Of a stretch of 64,000 nt of DNA, positions 1 through 11,898 are shown one piece after another. Under the pieces are notes generated by a model. The model was given only the letters and a program-made list of their open reading frames with translations. It was not told where the DNA came from and ran no database searches. The position numbers were made by a program, and so were the translations under genes. The stretch is from Atherinomorus stipes. Its lineage: Eukaryota; Chordata; Actinopteri; Atheriniformes; Atherinidae. The first letter of the stretch is position 1. Each line of letters begins with the position of its first letter. The DNA is taken from assembly GCA_023101725.1 (NCBI GenBank), contig JALJCO010012900.1:1-64000 (forward strand), given 5' to 3'.

Positions 1-219
1 TGTTGAATTACATTTTAACTCCTTACAGTGGCCAAAATACACTGACTTGATCTACATTTTAACTCTTTACAGTGGCCAAATGACACTGCATTGAATTACA
101 TTTTAACTCTTTACAGTGGCCAAATAACACTGTTGAATTACATTTTAACTCCTTACAGTGGCCAAAATACACTGACTTGATCTACATTTTAACTCTTTAC
201 AGTGGCCAAATGACACTGA
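1..219. repeat. Minisatellite, ~43-bp unit with 130-bp higher-order period
   Basis: Five consecutive units of about 43 bp, each with the core ACATTTTAACTC(T/C)TTACAG followed by TGGCCAAA and ACACTG. The block starting at base 1 recurs almost exactly at 131, so three units form a 130-bp higher-order repeat that begins again. The array runs off the left window edge, so its full length is unknown. It has no coding potential. Confidence 0.9.
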
Positions 220-415
220 CCTATTTTCATTTTTACACTCGAGAACAACTCTTGAGAGTTAATATTTACTCTTGTAGTGTTGGGCATTTAACTCTACATG
301 AGTGTTGATTTAAAACTCTGAGAACAGTGTAAAATGTACACTGACTCTTTGGACCCAAATAAACACCGAAATTGGTGTACAATGTACTCCTAAAGTGTTA
401 AATATACACTATCAA
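220..415. repeat. AT-rich flank of the minisatellite, probable MITE remnant
   Basis: This stretch is rich in near-palindromic motifs such as AACTCTTGAGAGTT and repeated ACACTG/CAGTGT and AACTC words, which also occur in the adjacent minisatellite units. The minisatellite probably expanded from part of a mobile element whose remainder is here. No clear terminal repeats or target duplication were found, so the class is unknown. Confidence 0.4.
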
Positions 416-536
416 ATTTGCTGTGTTTCTGGACAAAGTACTTTGCCCAGAAAAAAGTTCTTTTAGTGGTACTAGGCATTAAAATTACCAATAAATATGA
501 GAAAACAAGAGTGGTCTATAACTTTTTTCCATACCT

Positions 537-703
<167 letters not shown>

Positions 704-718
704 AATCAGTCTATATAC

Positions 719-768
<50 letters not shown>

Positions 769-770
769 AT
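719..770. repeat. (AT)n microsatellite
   Basis: A run of AT dinucleotides from about 722 to 757, then GTATAT variants. It follows the ATCT array after 15 bp and forms a compound microsatellite with it. Confidence 0.95.
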
Positions 771-1499
771 GAGTTCTGCTATGACACTTAACTGAAGTCC
801 AAAGGGAAATTCGGAGATTTCATGATTTCCAACCAACCCCACATGGTCTGTGTCAATGAAAATTTCAATAAGCTGAAGCGCATCTGTCAAAAATCACAAT
901 GCACTCAGCAGGAGCTGTCCTTTTTAATTCCAGAGTAACATAATACCACTATCTGGAGCTGGCAAGAAGTAAATCACATGAATCCTGGATTTGAATCTGA
1001 ATTTATGAATTTTAAGTGATAGTGTGGGTCATGCCTCCATAATAATTGTGAAATATCCCCATAGGTCAAGTGTAATCGGTGGCTGGTCCCCTATGAAATC
1101 TAAAAGGATACATGAAATGGTGATGATCAGCAGCTGCAGTGGCTGAAAAACAGGGAAAATTGGATTAAAACAAACATTTTTGTCAAGGATTTTTTTTGGG
1201 GGGTCTTTACCCTTCTTCACACCCCGATTGCAGACAATTAAAGAGACTAAAGGCAGGGATTAAAAAACAAACAAACATTCATGTCCATTTTTTTTAATAC
1301 TAATGGGTGATGAAGCGCTAAATACCAAAAATAACGTTTCCACCCACGTTTCTCTCCGTTGCCTTGAACAGGCTGTGTGCTGTAAAATGAACTGCAATTC
1401 GGTGTCCGAAATTCCTGCACTGCCCTGCGGACGTGACGTCAAATGACGCTCCGCAGTTTTTATACATGAAGAAGACGGTTGCGTTAAATTCAAATACTG
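771..1499. other. No gene seen
   Basis: AT-rich unique-looking sequence. Both-strand frames are short and lack recognisable domains. The segment 1370-1460, with a short GACGTGACGTCA stretch, is more GC-rich and may be the left part of the repeat that follows. Confidence 0.5.
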
Positions 1500-1910
1500 T
1501 AAGGGATAGTTATGGATTCTTCTGCCGTCAGCAAACGATCCAGATCAACTGAAAGACACTAAAAAGTGTAACTACGAAGAAAAAGCGTAGTAAACAACTT
1601 TATACAGTAGCTTCAGTTTGTGCCCACTCCCGTGACGGCTTGGCTCGTGGCTGCAGTTACCTGAAGGAGATGTTGGTGTTTGCAGTGAGGATGTTTTACG
1701 CCGCAGAAGTAGTTGGAGGTGAGATAATTATCACTTTTAGGAAACGTGGTTCCTCTGCTGTTTACTGGGAAGCTAACAAGCTAGCCCATTGGCTGTTCTC
1801 TGTTATGTTTGCCAACAATTATCCACGCACGCATTCCTGTGCTTTGGAGACGTGGTTTCGGGGATGTATATATTTTTTTTAAATCTGGCTTGCTCGAACC
1901 CTTTTTCCAG
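1500..1910 (+). mobile_element. Dispersed DNA-element fragment, copy 1
   Basis: The segment from about 1700 to 1910 is clearly related to 23740-23920. Shared words include GCAGAAG(T/A)AGTTGGAGGT, an AAACGTGGTTC box, TTCCTG(T/C)GCT and the later CTTGCT…AACC(C/G)TTTTTCCA. Spacing and order are the same in both copies, so they belong to one dispersed family. Neither copy shows terminal repeats, so superfamily and true ends are unresolved. Short frames here are broken by stops. Confidence 0.6.
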
Positions 1911-3379
1911 GATCCCCTACCCTGCCTTTAAACCAACAGTATTGCACGCAATCTATTTCTATCTTTTCCAAAAGGAAATTTGACATTTTTAATGTTGGAT
2001 ACAAATATCCAACTCTTTATTGGTTGTAATATCTCATTTTGCAAATTATACTTTATCTATTGCTTAATTAGAAATCCCACAGCACTAGAAGTCTGTTTTC
2101 TTTTATTACAACATGTTTTCTTTGGTTGCAGCATCCCACACTGTGGTGTTTAGACATGGCATGTCCAAACAATATTTACATGAACTTGTTTCTAGTTTAA
2201 TTTGCCCTAATTTGCTGTATATTCTTTGTCTAAGTATTAAATATATTTAGCACAACGTCAATATAAAGTGTTTTCAGTATAGTTTAAATTGAGGGGTGGG
2301 GGGTGTCGAATGATGTGAGGAAAATTATCCATTAAAGATTAATTAAACTTGTCAGCCCTTTTTAAATCTAAATCTAATCAGCCCATTAAAAATAAATTGC
2401 ATTAATTAATGGTCTGAAAAGTGCACAGAAAAAAAAAAGTCTTTTTTTTTTTTTAATTTATACTGCATGGCTTTGAGGGAAGGGGAGAATTTTTGCTTAC
2501 TTTGGATGCAAGTAATCACCTGTAGATGATAACATGCATATAAAAGACCCAGCCATTGAAGATTAAGATACGTTTTATTTTTTTGCCCCACAAGTTTAGC
2601 ATTTACTAAAGTTTATTTCTATACCATGCTTGTCCATCCAAAGATTTTTCCCTTCAATTTAAACTCAATTTTCCTCATTACAGCAGTGCATATTTCACCC
2701 TGCCGCTCTAGTCAGACTAGTATTGGATATGTATGATTAAAATGGAAGTGATTGATTTTGTTACAGACTCCCTCTTAATGAAAGCCAGCAGAATAATTGA
2801 CAGTGGGCTCTCAGCGTCACAGCATCTTCCACTCATGTATCCCGTGGTGTAAAGATATTCAATATTTAAATAAACAAATGTGGGACTGCAAGCAGGAAAT
2901 CGAAAGCACATTTCCTAAAATACAGTGATATATTAAAGTACTTGCTAAAATGAATGGTCACACTGAAGGAAACCATTATAAGCCCACCATTAACAGTGCA
3001 TCATTTAGAAATAAGCTGATCAGCACTTTGAGATGTAGCTGCCATTTCTGGAAGAGATGGACGGCTTTCTGGTTTTATTATCACCAGGATGTGGCTCGAG
3101 TTACACTGATCGATAATACATTAGAGTACAGTGAAGCCAACATATGAACAGAAAGTTTTGTTTTGACAACTTAATAACTACAATATGTACACATTCAATT
3201 CCACAATGTAGAGATGGTAAAATGAATGTGTAGTATCCTTGAATTCCTCGAAATCCTTGAATTACAAACAAACTTTCTGTTTCATTGTTCACTGCCACCT
3301 TCCAAAGAGAGGAATTTCACAGGTTACCCGTTAACAGCAGGTTGAAGCATGCACTCTAAAGCAACCTGACAACTTTATG
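1911..3379. other. No gene seen
   Basis: AT-rich sequence with short homopolymers (T-run near 2443-2455). No domain-bearing frame, no RNA gene and no repeat family recognised. Confidence 0.5.
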
Positions 3380-3382
3380 ATT

Positions 3383-3575
3383 CAATGTTTACATGATATC
3401 ACGAATGGTTTGGGAAAAGGAATATTCGACCCCTGTGAAATCGAATAAAAGATTTTTGGTTCGGCACTATTCATTCGGAAAGAGGTGTTTACATGGAGCA
3501 TTTTCATTCTAATAAAGCTTTTAAACCGAAAGCAATCGGTATATTTGGCTCCATGTAAAAGTAGCCACTGACTTT
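3383..3575. mobile_element. MITE-like element with GTTTACATG ends
   Basis: GTTTACATG occurs at about 3388. An inverted pair, GTTTACATGGAGC at about 3489 and GGCTCCATGTAAA at about 3549, encloses a hairpin. The segment carries GAATATTCG and ATTCGGAA words typical of a teleost non-autonomous DNA repeat that I recognise only by general resemblance. No target duplication was identified. Distantly similar words occur near 18990-19070. Confidence 0.55.
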
Positions 3576-4805
3576 TACCTAATATGGCACAAGTAGGCCC
3601 AGGTTTACTTCCTCAACTCATCCCATTCCCTCAGCTTTGCATTCTACAGTAGATAGATAGGTTATGTTCCTCTTCCTTTTTGAGGGTAAAGCTATAATTG
3701 TCATCTAAATCTTCAACACATCTGTTCCCCAACTTTTTTTTTTGGACAAAGTTGGATTTTTCTGATAAAATCAGATTTGTGCTGCTCATATTATAATAAG
3801 AAATAGAATACATGTCATATGTTGACAAAATGTCAGATTGACCTGCAGTGTGAAAGAACCTTCCTTGCCTTAACTGAATAGGCCTAATGTTGATTATTCT
3901 GTGTTGTATCATAATAAATCTTGCATTGAAACTAAAACCATGACAATATAAATTACAGTACATATGTAGTGCTTTGCAATATAAAAATAAAACCTTAAAT
4001 AGAACTATTACACACATCACAAACCATACAATAAAAAGCAGTGGTGCTGCAACATTATCACCTTAAGTAAGTCTGAGCTGCTTGTTTGATGGGTCTCTTC
4101 CAGTTTTTTTCACTGCATGCTACAGAAAAGTCCATTTCATAATTGTACCATCAAATCCAACTAACTCAGGTACTTCTTAAAAATTACTTTGTGGTCTATC
4201 ATTAAGCAATGAGGGTTAATGCAGCTTTAAGCTGGAAGAAGAAGAAGAAGGGCTGGCCTAACTGAGATGATGAGCAGTAGCTGCTCTACCAGGTGATGCA
4301 AATGCGGACTTATATTTGCTGCATTTGGATTGCAAGACCCGGCATAGTCCTGATGCATGCAGTACAGACAGGAGTGCTAATCTCAGCACAAAGCATAATG
4401 GCTGGAAGAAAAAGCCTCTTCTGAGCATTGTCACCAAAACAAAGCACAATTAAAACCACAAAGCCTAAAAGAAAGGCAAAGATATCAGTTGAAAATAAAT
4501 GTGTACAAATAATAAAAAGTAAAAAAAAAATCTGCCTTAGAAGTTTGTAAATGTGTAAAAAAAGGATTTGCATTATTGTAAAAGAGATTTGCATTTGTAA
4601 AGACAAATCTGAGGGCTTTTGCAAACTTCTGTTGCAAGGTGAAAAAATGCATGCCCTGTCTTTACACCTCTGTCTGATTGGAAGATGACAATTCAAACTG
4701 TTCAATCACAGAGACGATGGCTTCACACTTCTCCGCATGGCTGCAGAAGGGGGAACGATATGGATGGTGGTGTGACTGCTTCTGTGACAAAATGAATGTG
4801 ATGGC
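3576..4805. other. No gene seen
   Basis: Unique-looking AT-rich DNA, with a short AAG run at 4236-4250. Frames on both strands are short and without domains. Confidence 0.5.
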
Positions 4806-5589
<784 letters not shown>

Positions 5590-6437
5590 GTGATAACACA
5601 TTATCATGTATAAACTGACATGCTCATCCCGAGTGTTGAGCAGCAGGTGCTGCAGATTCTCTTTCTGATACCGTCACCTTCCCACAGTCGTTGTTGGCAG
5701 CCGCTCGCCTCACTGTCCTTCGGCTGGCTTCATTGCGCTACAGTTACTATTTCAAAGCTGCTTTGATTGTGTGGTAGCCGCTGCTGCAGCTTCATTAGGA
5801 GGTTGGTTCTCCTCAGCTTCTCCAAAAACAGGCGCTGCTCGTACAGTAGGTGGCTGTTGGGCCCTTGGGGGGACAACACTGGGATGTATCAGTGCCCAGG
5901 AAATAATTGCGTTCTTCGACAGCCACACACACCCCCCACTGAGTAATCTCTGACCTACAGCCCCAGGAAGCCACTGGTGAAGAGCTGGACCCAGTAACTG
6001 CAGCACACAAATACAGATGTACTGTATACAGATACAGATACATATATATATAGAAATACAGATATATACTGTGCCATTTGGAAAAAAAAACTGTTAAGGA
6101 GTGTAAATACTTCATCAAGCATAAATAAACATGAGTGCTTTTGGAAAACTGTGCTCCAGAGAAGATAATCACACTGCAGTTATTGAGTGGACCTCAATGC
6201 AATGTGATGTCATTTGCATACCAGCTTTCAGTACCGTCGCCTGATGCCTGTAGTTCTGCGGCAAACAACCTCACGTACCCCAGTTGATTACAAAGCGCCT
6301 GGCAGACACCAACACAATAACTCATGCAATCTTACTCATCATTTACACAGGATTGCCTTCATCATACCCTCATGACTGTAACCATGGTGTGCTCAACAAA
6401 TAAGCTGTGTGGAAATAAATTCTATATGTCCTACATC

Positions 6438-6501
<64 letters not shown>

Positions 6502-8125
6502 CATTATATGTCAGCTGAGAAAATATGCTTTATTTATACATTAGTTAAAAACAGACTAATTGGATCTGTAATGGAACTGATAGCCTTATCAAATATAACA
6601 GGTTCACAATGATGAATTGTCCTAATTTTTTTTAAATGAAGCAGCATGTGAAGGGTTTTAAAAGAAAGAACACTTCAAAATAATACTCTGCACTATCAGT
6701 TTGCATTTAATGTCGCAATCCATTTTTGAAACTCATTAAAAAAGGCAGAATGATTAAAGCCACTTACATAAAGTTTTCACAGAAAACAATGAGCATGTGC
6801 ATTAAAGAGACTAGCAGGCTGAATTTGGTTGTGAAATAAAAATGAATCCAAGGGCTATACTTGTATACACTTTTTGTCTGCATTATAATTTGATCGTGAT
6901 GCACTGAACGCTTTAACATTTAGATTTCTATTTTATGGTATTTCTAATGTAAGTATGCCTCCATTCTGCTGGGCGCACCTTGCAGATATGAATCAAGTTT
7001 TCAGACAAAGTTCTAGGTTATTTAACTCTTAGTTTTGTATGATTTTTAGAAAAGAGCTGGGCTGAAAGAAAAAGAGGGGGGAAGGAACAAGATCACACAT
7101 TGCTTGCTCTTTATATGGAGACAGATAGGACCCAGAAATGTGAAGCATGTCTTTTCTCAAACTCCCCAACTATATCTTCAATTTCACCCCTGCTGTTCCA
7201 TCACTGCTAAATCAGACTGAGAGTCATAGATCACCAGAGACTCCACTATCATTTATATGCAAATCGGATGCCATCCATTAGCTTCTTACAAAATCAGTTT
7301 AGATTACGGGAGAAAACAGAGATATGCCTACATCTGATCTTCTCTTACAGTCATTCCGAAACAGAACATAAAACTGATGTGAAACCCTTTCTCAGAAACT
7401 ATGTGAAGATGTTCAAGAGATTTATCCCCTTTTCTAAAATAACCTGATAACACACTCATATGCAAAGACTTATAAATGTATAAATTTTAGTTGTAATTTC
7501 CTCTTTGAGATCAAAACAGACTAGTGTGGCAATAAAATCTGCACTTTGCATGCACGAGCACAGCCTCTGTTATGGAGCATTAATGAGACACAATATATGG
7601 GCATTGTTTTTATGTGCCTACACAGGTACATTTGCATCATTTTGTGTAAAGCAATAATATTTTGCCATTGTTAAAAATAATGGCTACTTTGGCTGAAGGT
7701 AAGTGAGAGTAATGGGTTAGTGTGCTGCATCCCTGCTAATTAAATGACAGTGAGCAAGCAGATGAGAGGGATACTTTAATTTTTCAAAGGTGACATGCAA
7801 TGAGGAACATTATGTGCCAGCTATCAACATACATAACGGGTAGAGAGGCATCAGCTGACAGGTTTTCTAATGAAAGGCTGGAATACTGTAATGTTGTCTC
7901 CATCTGCTGTCAGATCATCTGCCCAAACATGTCGAAGCATTCACCCTGTTGCTGTGGTCCCTTCTGCTGATGTTTGCCTTCATCACTTCATGTTACTTTA
8001 CAGTGATATATGCTGTCAGATTGCATGTTAAGTTACAAAGAAAATTGATAGTGTAGTCTCCTGTCTGTGTTTGGAAAAAGATCCAGGATGATTGTTAAAG
8101 CATGCAGGAGAAAACATATCTGTTA
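5590..8125. other. No gene seen; one AT microsatellite
   Basis: Mostly unique-looking DNA. The part from 6780 to 8100 has no recognised repeat and contains several homeodomain- and POU-like words, for example ATGCAAAT near 7256-7263. It could hold a conserved noncoding element, but a single genome cannot show that. Confidence 0.45.
6440..6499. repeat. (AT)n microsatellite
   Basis: Thirty AT dinucleotides without interruption. Confidence 0.97.
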
Positions 8126-8822
8126 CAGCTCAACAGGGCTGGCCCAAAGCATAGGCAAAATGGAGGCATGCTTAGGGCCTCTGTCACCACGACAGGGTCC
8201 CCAAGAGCAATTCACTTTTTAACAAGACTTTTTTCATTTGGTTATTAGTTTTTGTTATTGATTCTTTTTACATGTGAGACTGATGATTCCAACACGCATT
8301 TTATTCTATATTTTAAAATGCATATTATCTTATAAAAACTCAGTGATACTGTATGTTAATGCCTTGCTCTCCACGCTCTATTGCTAATGTGTGCAACTAA
8401 GCATGCATTGTGCATGAAGAGGAGGTGGAAGAACAAAACAATGTAGCAAAAAATGACATACTTCAGGGTCAGATAAAAAGAGAAGGTAGAAGGAAGAGAG
8501 AGAGAAAAAAAAGTCAAGACATGGGCAAGTGACCTCAAGTTAGAAAAGTCCATAAATATGTTTAATCCAGCTAGTTAGCTCGCTAGTTGGTAACGGGGAG
8601 ACTATATTGGAAAGTTAGCTAACCTTTAGCAGAAAGCGTGATTTGGGGATTGTTGGTGTTTTGATTAAATGGTGAACCGAATCCACTAAAAAAACACTTT
8701 ATCCACCTTACTTATGAAGTTTATGATATATTTAAAGTCCTCTGGCCGATTCACAGCAGGTGTGTCTGCGCCGCATTCAGGATGCACTGTGATTTCATTT
8801 TGACCTTCCAATGTCGCCCCCC

Positions 8823-9786
8823 AAGGGTTGGCCAGGGGTGGCCATGGCCCCCCTGAACAAATAGCTGGCCACCCCAGTAAAAATGACTTTTATTTTCATC
8901 TACATCAACTTTTATGCATTGTTAACATGGTGCAGCATGCTTTGCTTATATTTGAATGTCAAAATCTTTATCAGCTAATAAAAATGAAATAAATAAAAAA
9001 TATTACACTAGACCTACCATTTTCTGCTGTTGCTTTTTTGTCGTAGCCCCTTGCAGGTCTGTGATGCCTAATTATCTCGGCCTTTCTTACGCTAATTTAT
9101 CCAGAAAAGTGCCACCCAGAACTGCCCTAACCAGTTTCTAATGCCCCTGTCACATTAGCACCTACTTAGCCTGGCCTTCATTGGGCTGACACCACTCTAC
9201 CCCAGTTTAGCTTGTTCACATAACAATTTAGGGCCACTGAGGCATCTTTAGCTATGGTTTTCAGTGTGAGTGAGGTTGTCATAGAGAAGTTTTTTGTTTG
9301 TTTGTTTGTTTGTTTTTTACTTGCAATAAGCAAAAAGATTCTTCCAATGGAACAAGTGAAATTTTCTTAAAAGATTTCTTGAAATAAGGTGCATTTGTCT
9401 TAAAACAAGTTCCTATATCTCACTGAAATGTTTCTCTTTAGGTGATTATGTCTTATTTTGAGTGTGATGAGATGTTTTGACTAGAAATTAGAAAAACATA
9501 CTGGGTAAAATTTAGAGTTTTGCAGTTTATTGGTGAAAGTAAAGAAGTTTGCTGCAGATAATCCTTTATATTGAGGCCCATTCATTCTGCCCCCTTCACA
9601 TCCATTATATGCCGATCTACGACTAATCTGAATAAATTAGCATCCAAAGGTTTCAGAGTGATGCAGAAATGTTACTGGTAAGTAAATGCACATATAGAGT
9701 CCCAGAAATAAGGTCCAGATTGAAAGAAACAACAGTTATCCTTTAATAACCCTTGGCCACCCTGCTATTTTCTCTGGCCACCCCTA
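8823..9786. mobile_element. GGCCACCCC-bounded DNA-element sequence
   Basis: The left boundary has GGCCAGGGGTGGCCATGG and then CTGGCCACCCC. The right boundary has CTTGGCCACCCTG and TCTGGCCACCCC. These look like the ends of a further hAT-type element nested in the larger one. Exact termini and a target duplication could not be fixed, so the boundaries are approximate. Confidence 0.4.
9287..9526 (-). repeat. Dispersed teleost repeat ending near TTTTGCAGT
   Basis: Read on the minus strand this begins ACTGCAAAACTC and runs through CACTTGTTCCATTGG to CTTATTGCAAGTAAA, a composition I recognise as a very common teleost interspersed repeat. It contains a (TTTG)5 tract at about 9294-9315. The second terminus has decayed into that tract. 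It lies inside the 8134-11890 hAT element. Confidence 0.5.
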
Positions 9787-9929
9787 AAAAAAAAAATCTC
9801 TGCAAATGCCCCTGCGACCTTGAAGTGCATCAACACACACAAGGAACCTCTATGCATGCTGTGTTGTTCACGTGCAAAGTAGATGGCCGACAGCAGACCT
9901 GCTGTTCTACAGCTTCAGTCAAGAGATGT

Positions 9930-10060
9930 TGATGTCTATGTGAAACATTCAGCTAATTCTCTGCACTTTAAAGGAGAGGCACTAATAATGTGGCTGTGTT
10001 GTGCCACCATTACTGAGGCAGTTGGGGAAATGCTGCATTATGTACTGCACATTCGGGAGT
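9930..10060. repeat. Short dispersed repeat shared with 26935-27000
   Basis: The segment with GCACTAATAATGTGGC, then TG(T/C)GCCACCATTACTGAGGCAG, is about 80 percent alike to 26940-26995 (GCGCTAATAATGTAGC, then GGGCCGCCATTACTAAGTCAG). It is not coding. The element it belongs to could not be delimited. Confidence 0.5.
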
Positions 10061-10287
10061 TTGCTTACCAGCCCTTGCGAATTGATTTTTTTTTTTTTTC
10101 CTACATTGATAGACCATTTTAACCAGTATGAACCAATTTTAGATTGATTCACGAAGCATTTTTGCATTCCTAAGTATAAATGTAAATTGTGGCATGCTAC
10201 CTAGCTCTTCTCTGTCCCCCTGATGATAGTTATGGATCCGGTCATTTGTCTGAGGCTTCGGTGACACCAGCTCAGTGGAGTTAGCAC

Positions 10288-10996
10288 CATAGACTGTATA
10301 TAATTACTGGACGTAGCTTCCGGTCTCTTCTGAATAGAGAAATGTGAAGCCAGTTGGGCGTGTCTTACCGTCGCCATCTTGCCGTGTCACGTACGTCGTC
10401 ACTCCAGGAAAATACTAAAATGGGCACAGCGCGGCCGCGGGGCAAATGATTGACAGCTGACGTACTGTGGGCTAAACGCTAACTGAGCTAACACGAAACT
10501 AAGAGGAGCTAACAAAGATAAGGCTCCTAAGCGGCATGGTTAAGGTAAGACATGCTTAGACTTGCAATTCGCTGACTAAACACCGCCGTTGTGCGACTCT
10601 GTAACAAACTGAGACATTATTAAGAGCAAAGAAGGAGCTAACTAGGAGCCTCCGGTCGGCAGGCGGAGCTTCCGGTCTGCCGCATGTCAATCATAAGGAC
10701 ACGCCCTTAATTATGTGTAATTTGAAGAATAAATAACATCTAAACAAATGAGTTATAAAAAAATTCACCCCCCTCACAGTTGACATGAAGGTAAACTTGA
10801 CCTAATAAACCTAAAATGATTTTTTGAACCAGGCTGTAAACCTGTTTATTTCTGCTGTGAAGTTGGCGTTTTTAACATGGGAGTCTATGGGGATTTGCTC
10901 GCTCTTGGAGCCAGCTCCCTAGCGGATGAAGGGAGGATTACACTATTTCCAACAAGGAAGAGAGCTTCACTGTTCTGAGGCGGAGTTTGCCCCTTG
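10288..10996 (+). mobile_element. CATAGACTG-family hAT-like element, copy C
   Basis: This is the best-preserved copy: 709 bp, starting CATAGACTGTATATA and ending TTTGCCCCTTG. Perfect 8-bp flanking duplications GTTAGCAC lie at 10280-10287 and 10997-11004. Blocks match copies A and B in inverse orientation, for example ACGTAGCTTCC, CGCCATCTTG, TTTCTGCTGTGAAGTTGGC and GAGCTTCACTGTTC. It is GC-richer and less decayed than the other two copies. No protein is encoded. It is nested within the 8134-11890 element and is therefore younger. Confidence 0.92.
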
Positions 10997-11208
10997 GTTA
11001 GCACACGTAAATGCTAGTGACTCTTCCAGTAAGGGAAAACATTAGTGTTCCATTTTTCCATTTGGGTCGACTCACCCACAGCAGTGCACTACAGACGAAG
11101 TGTTCAGCGCACACTACGCACTACACTCCAGTGCACTCACATAATGAGACACAGTCAGTGATTGCTAGGAGACAAGCTTACTCATTATGTATAATTAACG
11201 AATCATAG

Positions 11209-11685
11209 GCTACGTTCACATTGCAGGTCTTCATGCTCAAATCTGATCTTTCACCGAAATCCGATTTTTTTGCGTTTTCATTCATATTGTCACTTCTATG
11301 CAACCTCTGTCAGACCTCAGTATGAACTGTATATGACACTGAAGTGATCCGGATACGCAGAAGAAGACGTGACATCATAGGTGGCATGCTATTTACCGAG
11401 GTAAATATGGATGCTACACTTGTTAGCACATCAGTTTTAGCGTTGATGTGTAATCAGAGTTAAAGAAAAAAAAAAGATCTGTGGCATCAAAGTCGGATGA
11501 AATGCAACATGACCGTTTAGGCTGCCGTCACTTTGGCACAGAGCAGATGCTGTATTTATCTGATTAAGGACTATGAAAGTGGCCGAGGTTGGATTTGAAA
11601 AAACTTATTTGCCTCATTAAAAAACATCTGATATGAGTCACACATGGGCAAAAAATTGGAATTGAGCTGCAGTGTGAGCACAGCC
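11209..11685. mobile_element. MITE with GGCT(A/G)CGTTCACA-type inverted ends
   Basis: The left end GGCTACGTTCACATTGCAG and the right end CTGCAGTGTGAGCACAGCC are imperfect inverted repeats. Subterminal AAATCCGATTTTTT and CAAAAAATTGGAATTGAGC blocks extend the symmetry. It resembles a common teleost non-autonomous element. A short flank repeat ATA(G) is seen but no secure target duplication. It is nested in the 8134-11890 hAT. Confidence 0.7.
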
Positions 11686-11898
11686 ATAGACTAATATTTG
11701 CTGCAGAAGATAGCTGTTTGTGAGTAAAACTGTCACTTTGAAGGGGACTTGTTGTTGTACATAAATGCATATGATTTAAAAAGTTCACAAGAAAATTTTA
11801 TTTGTTTTGAACCACTGTTGCTGACAGTAATCGAGGGCCCCTGCAGTCAAGTTTTTGCTCAGGGCCCCTTGGTAACTTGGGCCAGCCCTACAGCTCAA

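Larger units (their letters stand above)
8134..11890. mobile_element. Complete non-autonomous hAT element, 3.76 kb, with nested insertions
   Basis: The left end reads CAGGGCTGGCCCAA and the right end TTGGGCCAGCCCTA, inverted apart from the outermost base. The flanks CAGCTCAA at 8126-8133 and CAGCTCAA at 11891-11898 are a perfect 8-bp target-site duplication, the hallmark of the hAT superfamily. No transposase remnant (BED finger or dimerisation domain) is recognisable inside. The interior is largely made of later insertions: GGCCACCCC-bounded sequence near 8823-9786, a dispersed repeat at 9287-9526, CATAGACTG copy C at 10288-10996 and a MITE at 11209-11685. Confidence 0.9.

Noticed and set aside
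7256..7263. ATGCAAAT octamer as a functional POU site
   Set aside because: A single 8-bp match is expected by chance in AT-rich DNA of this length.
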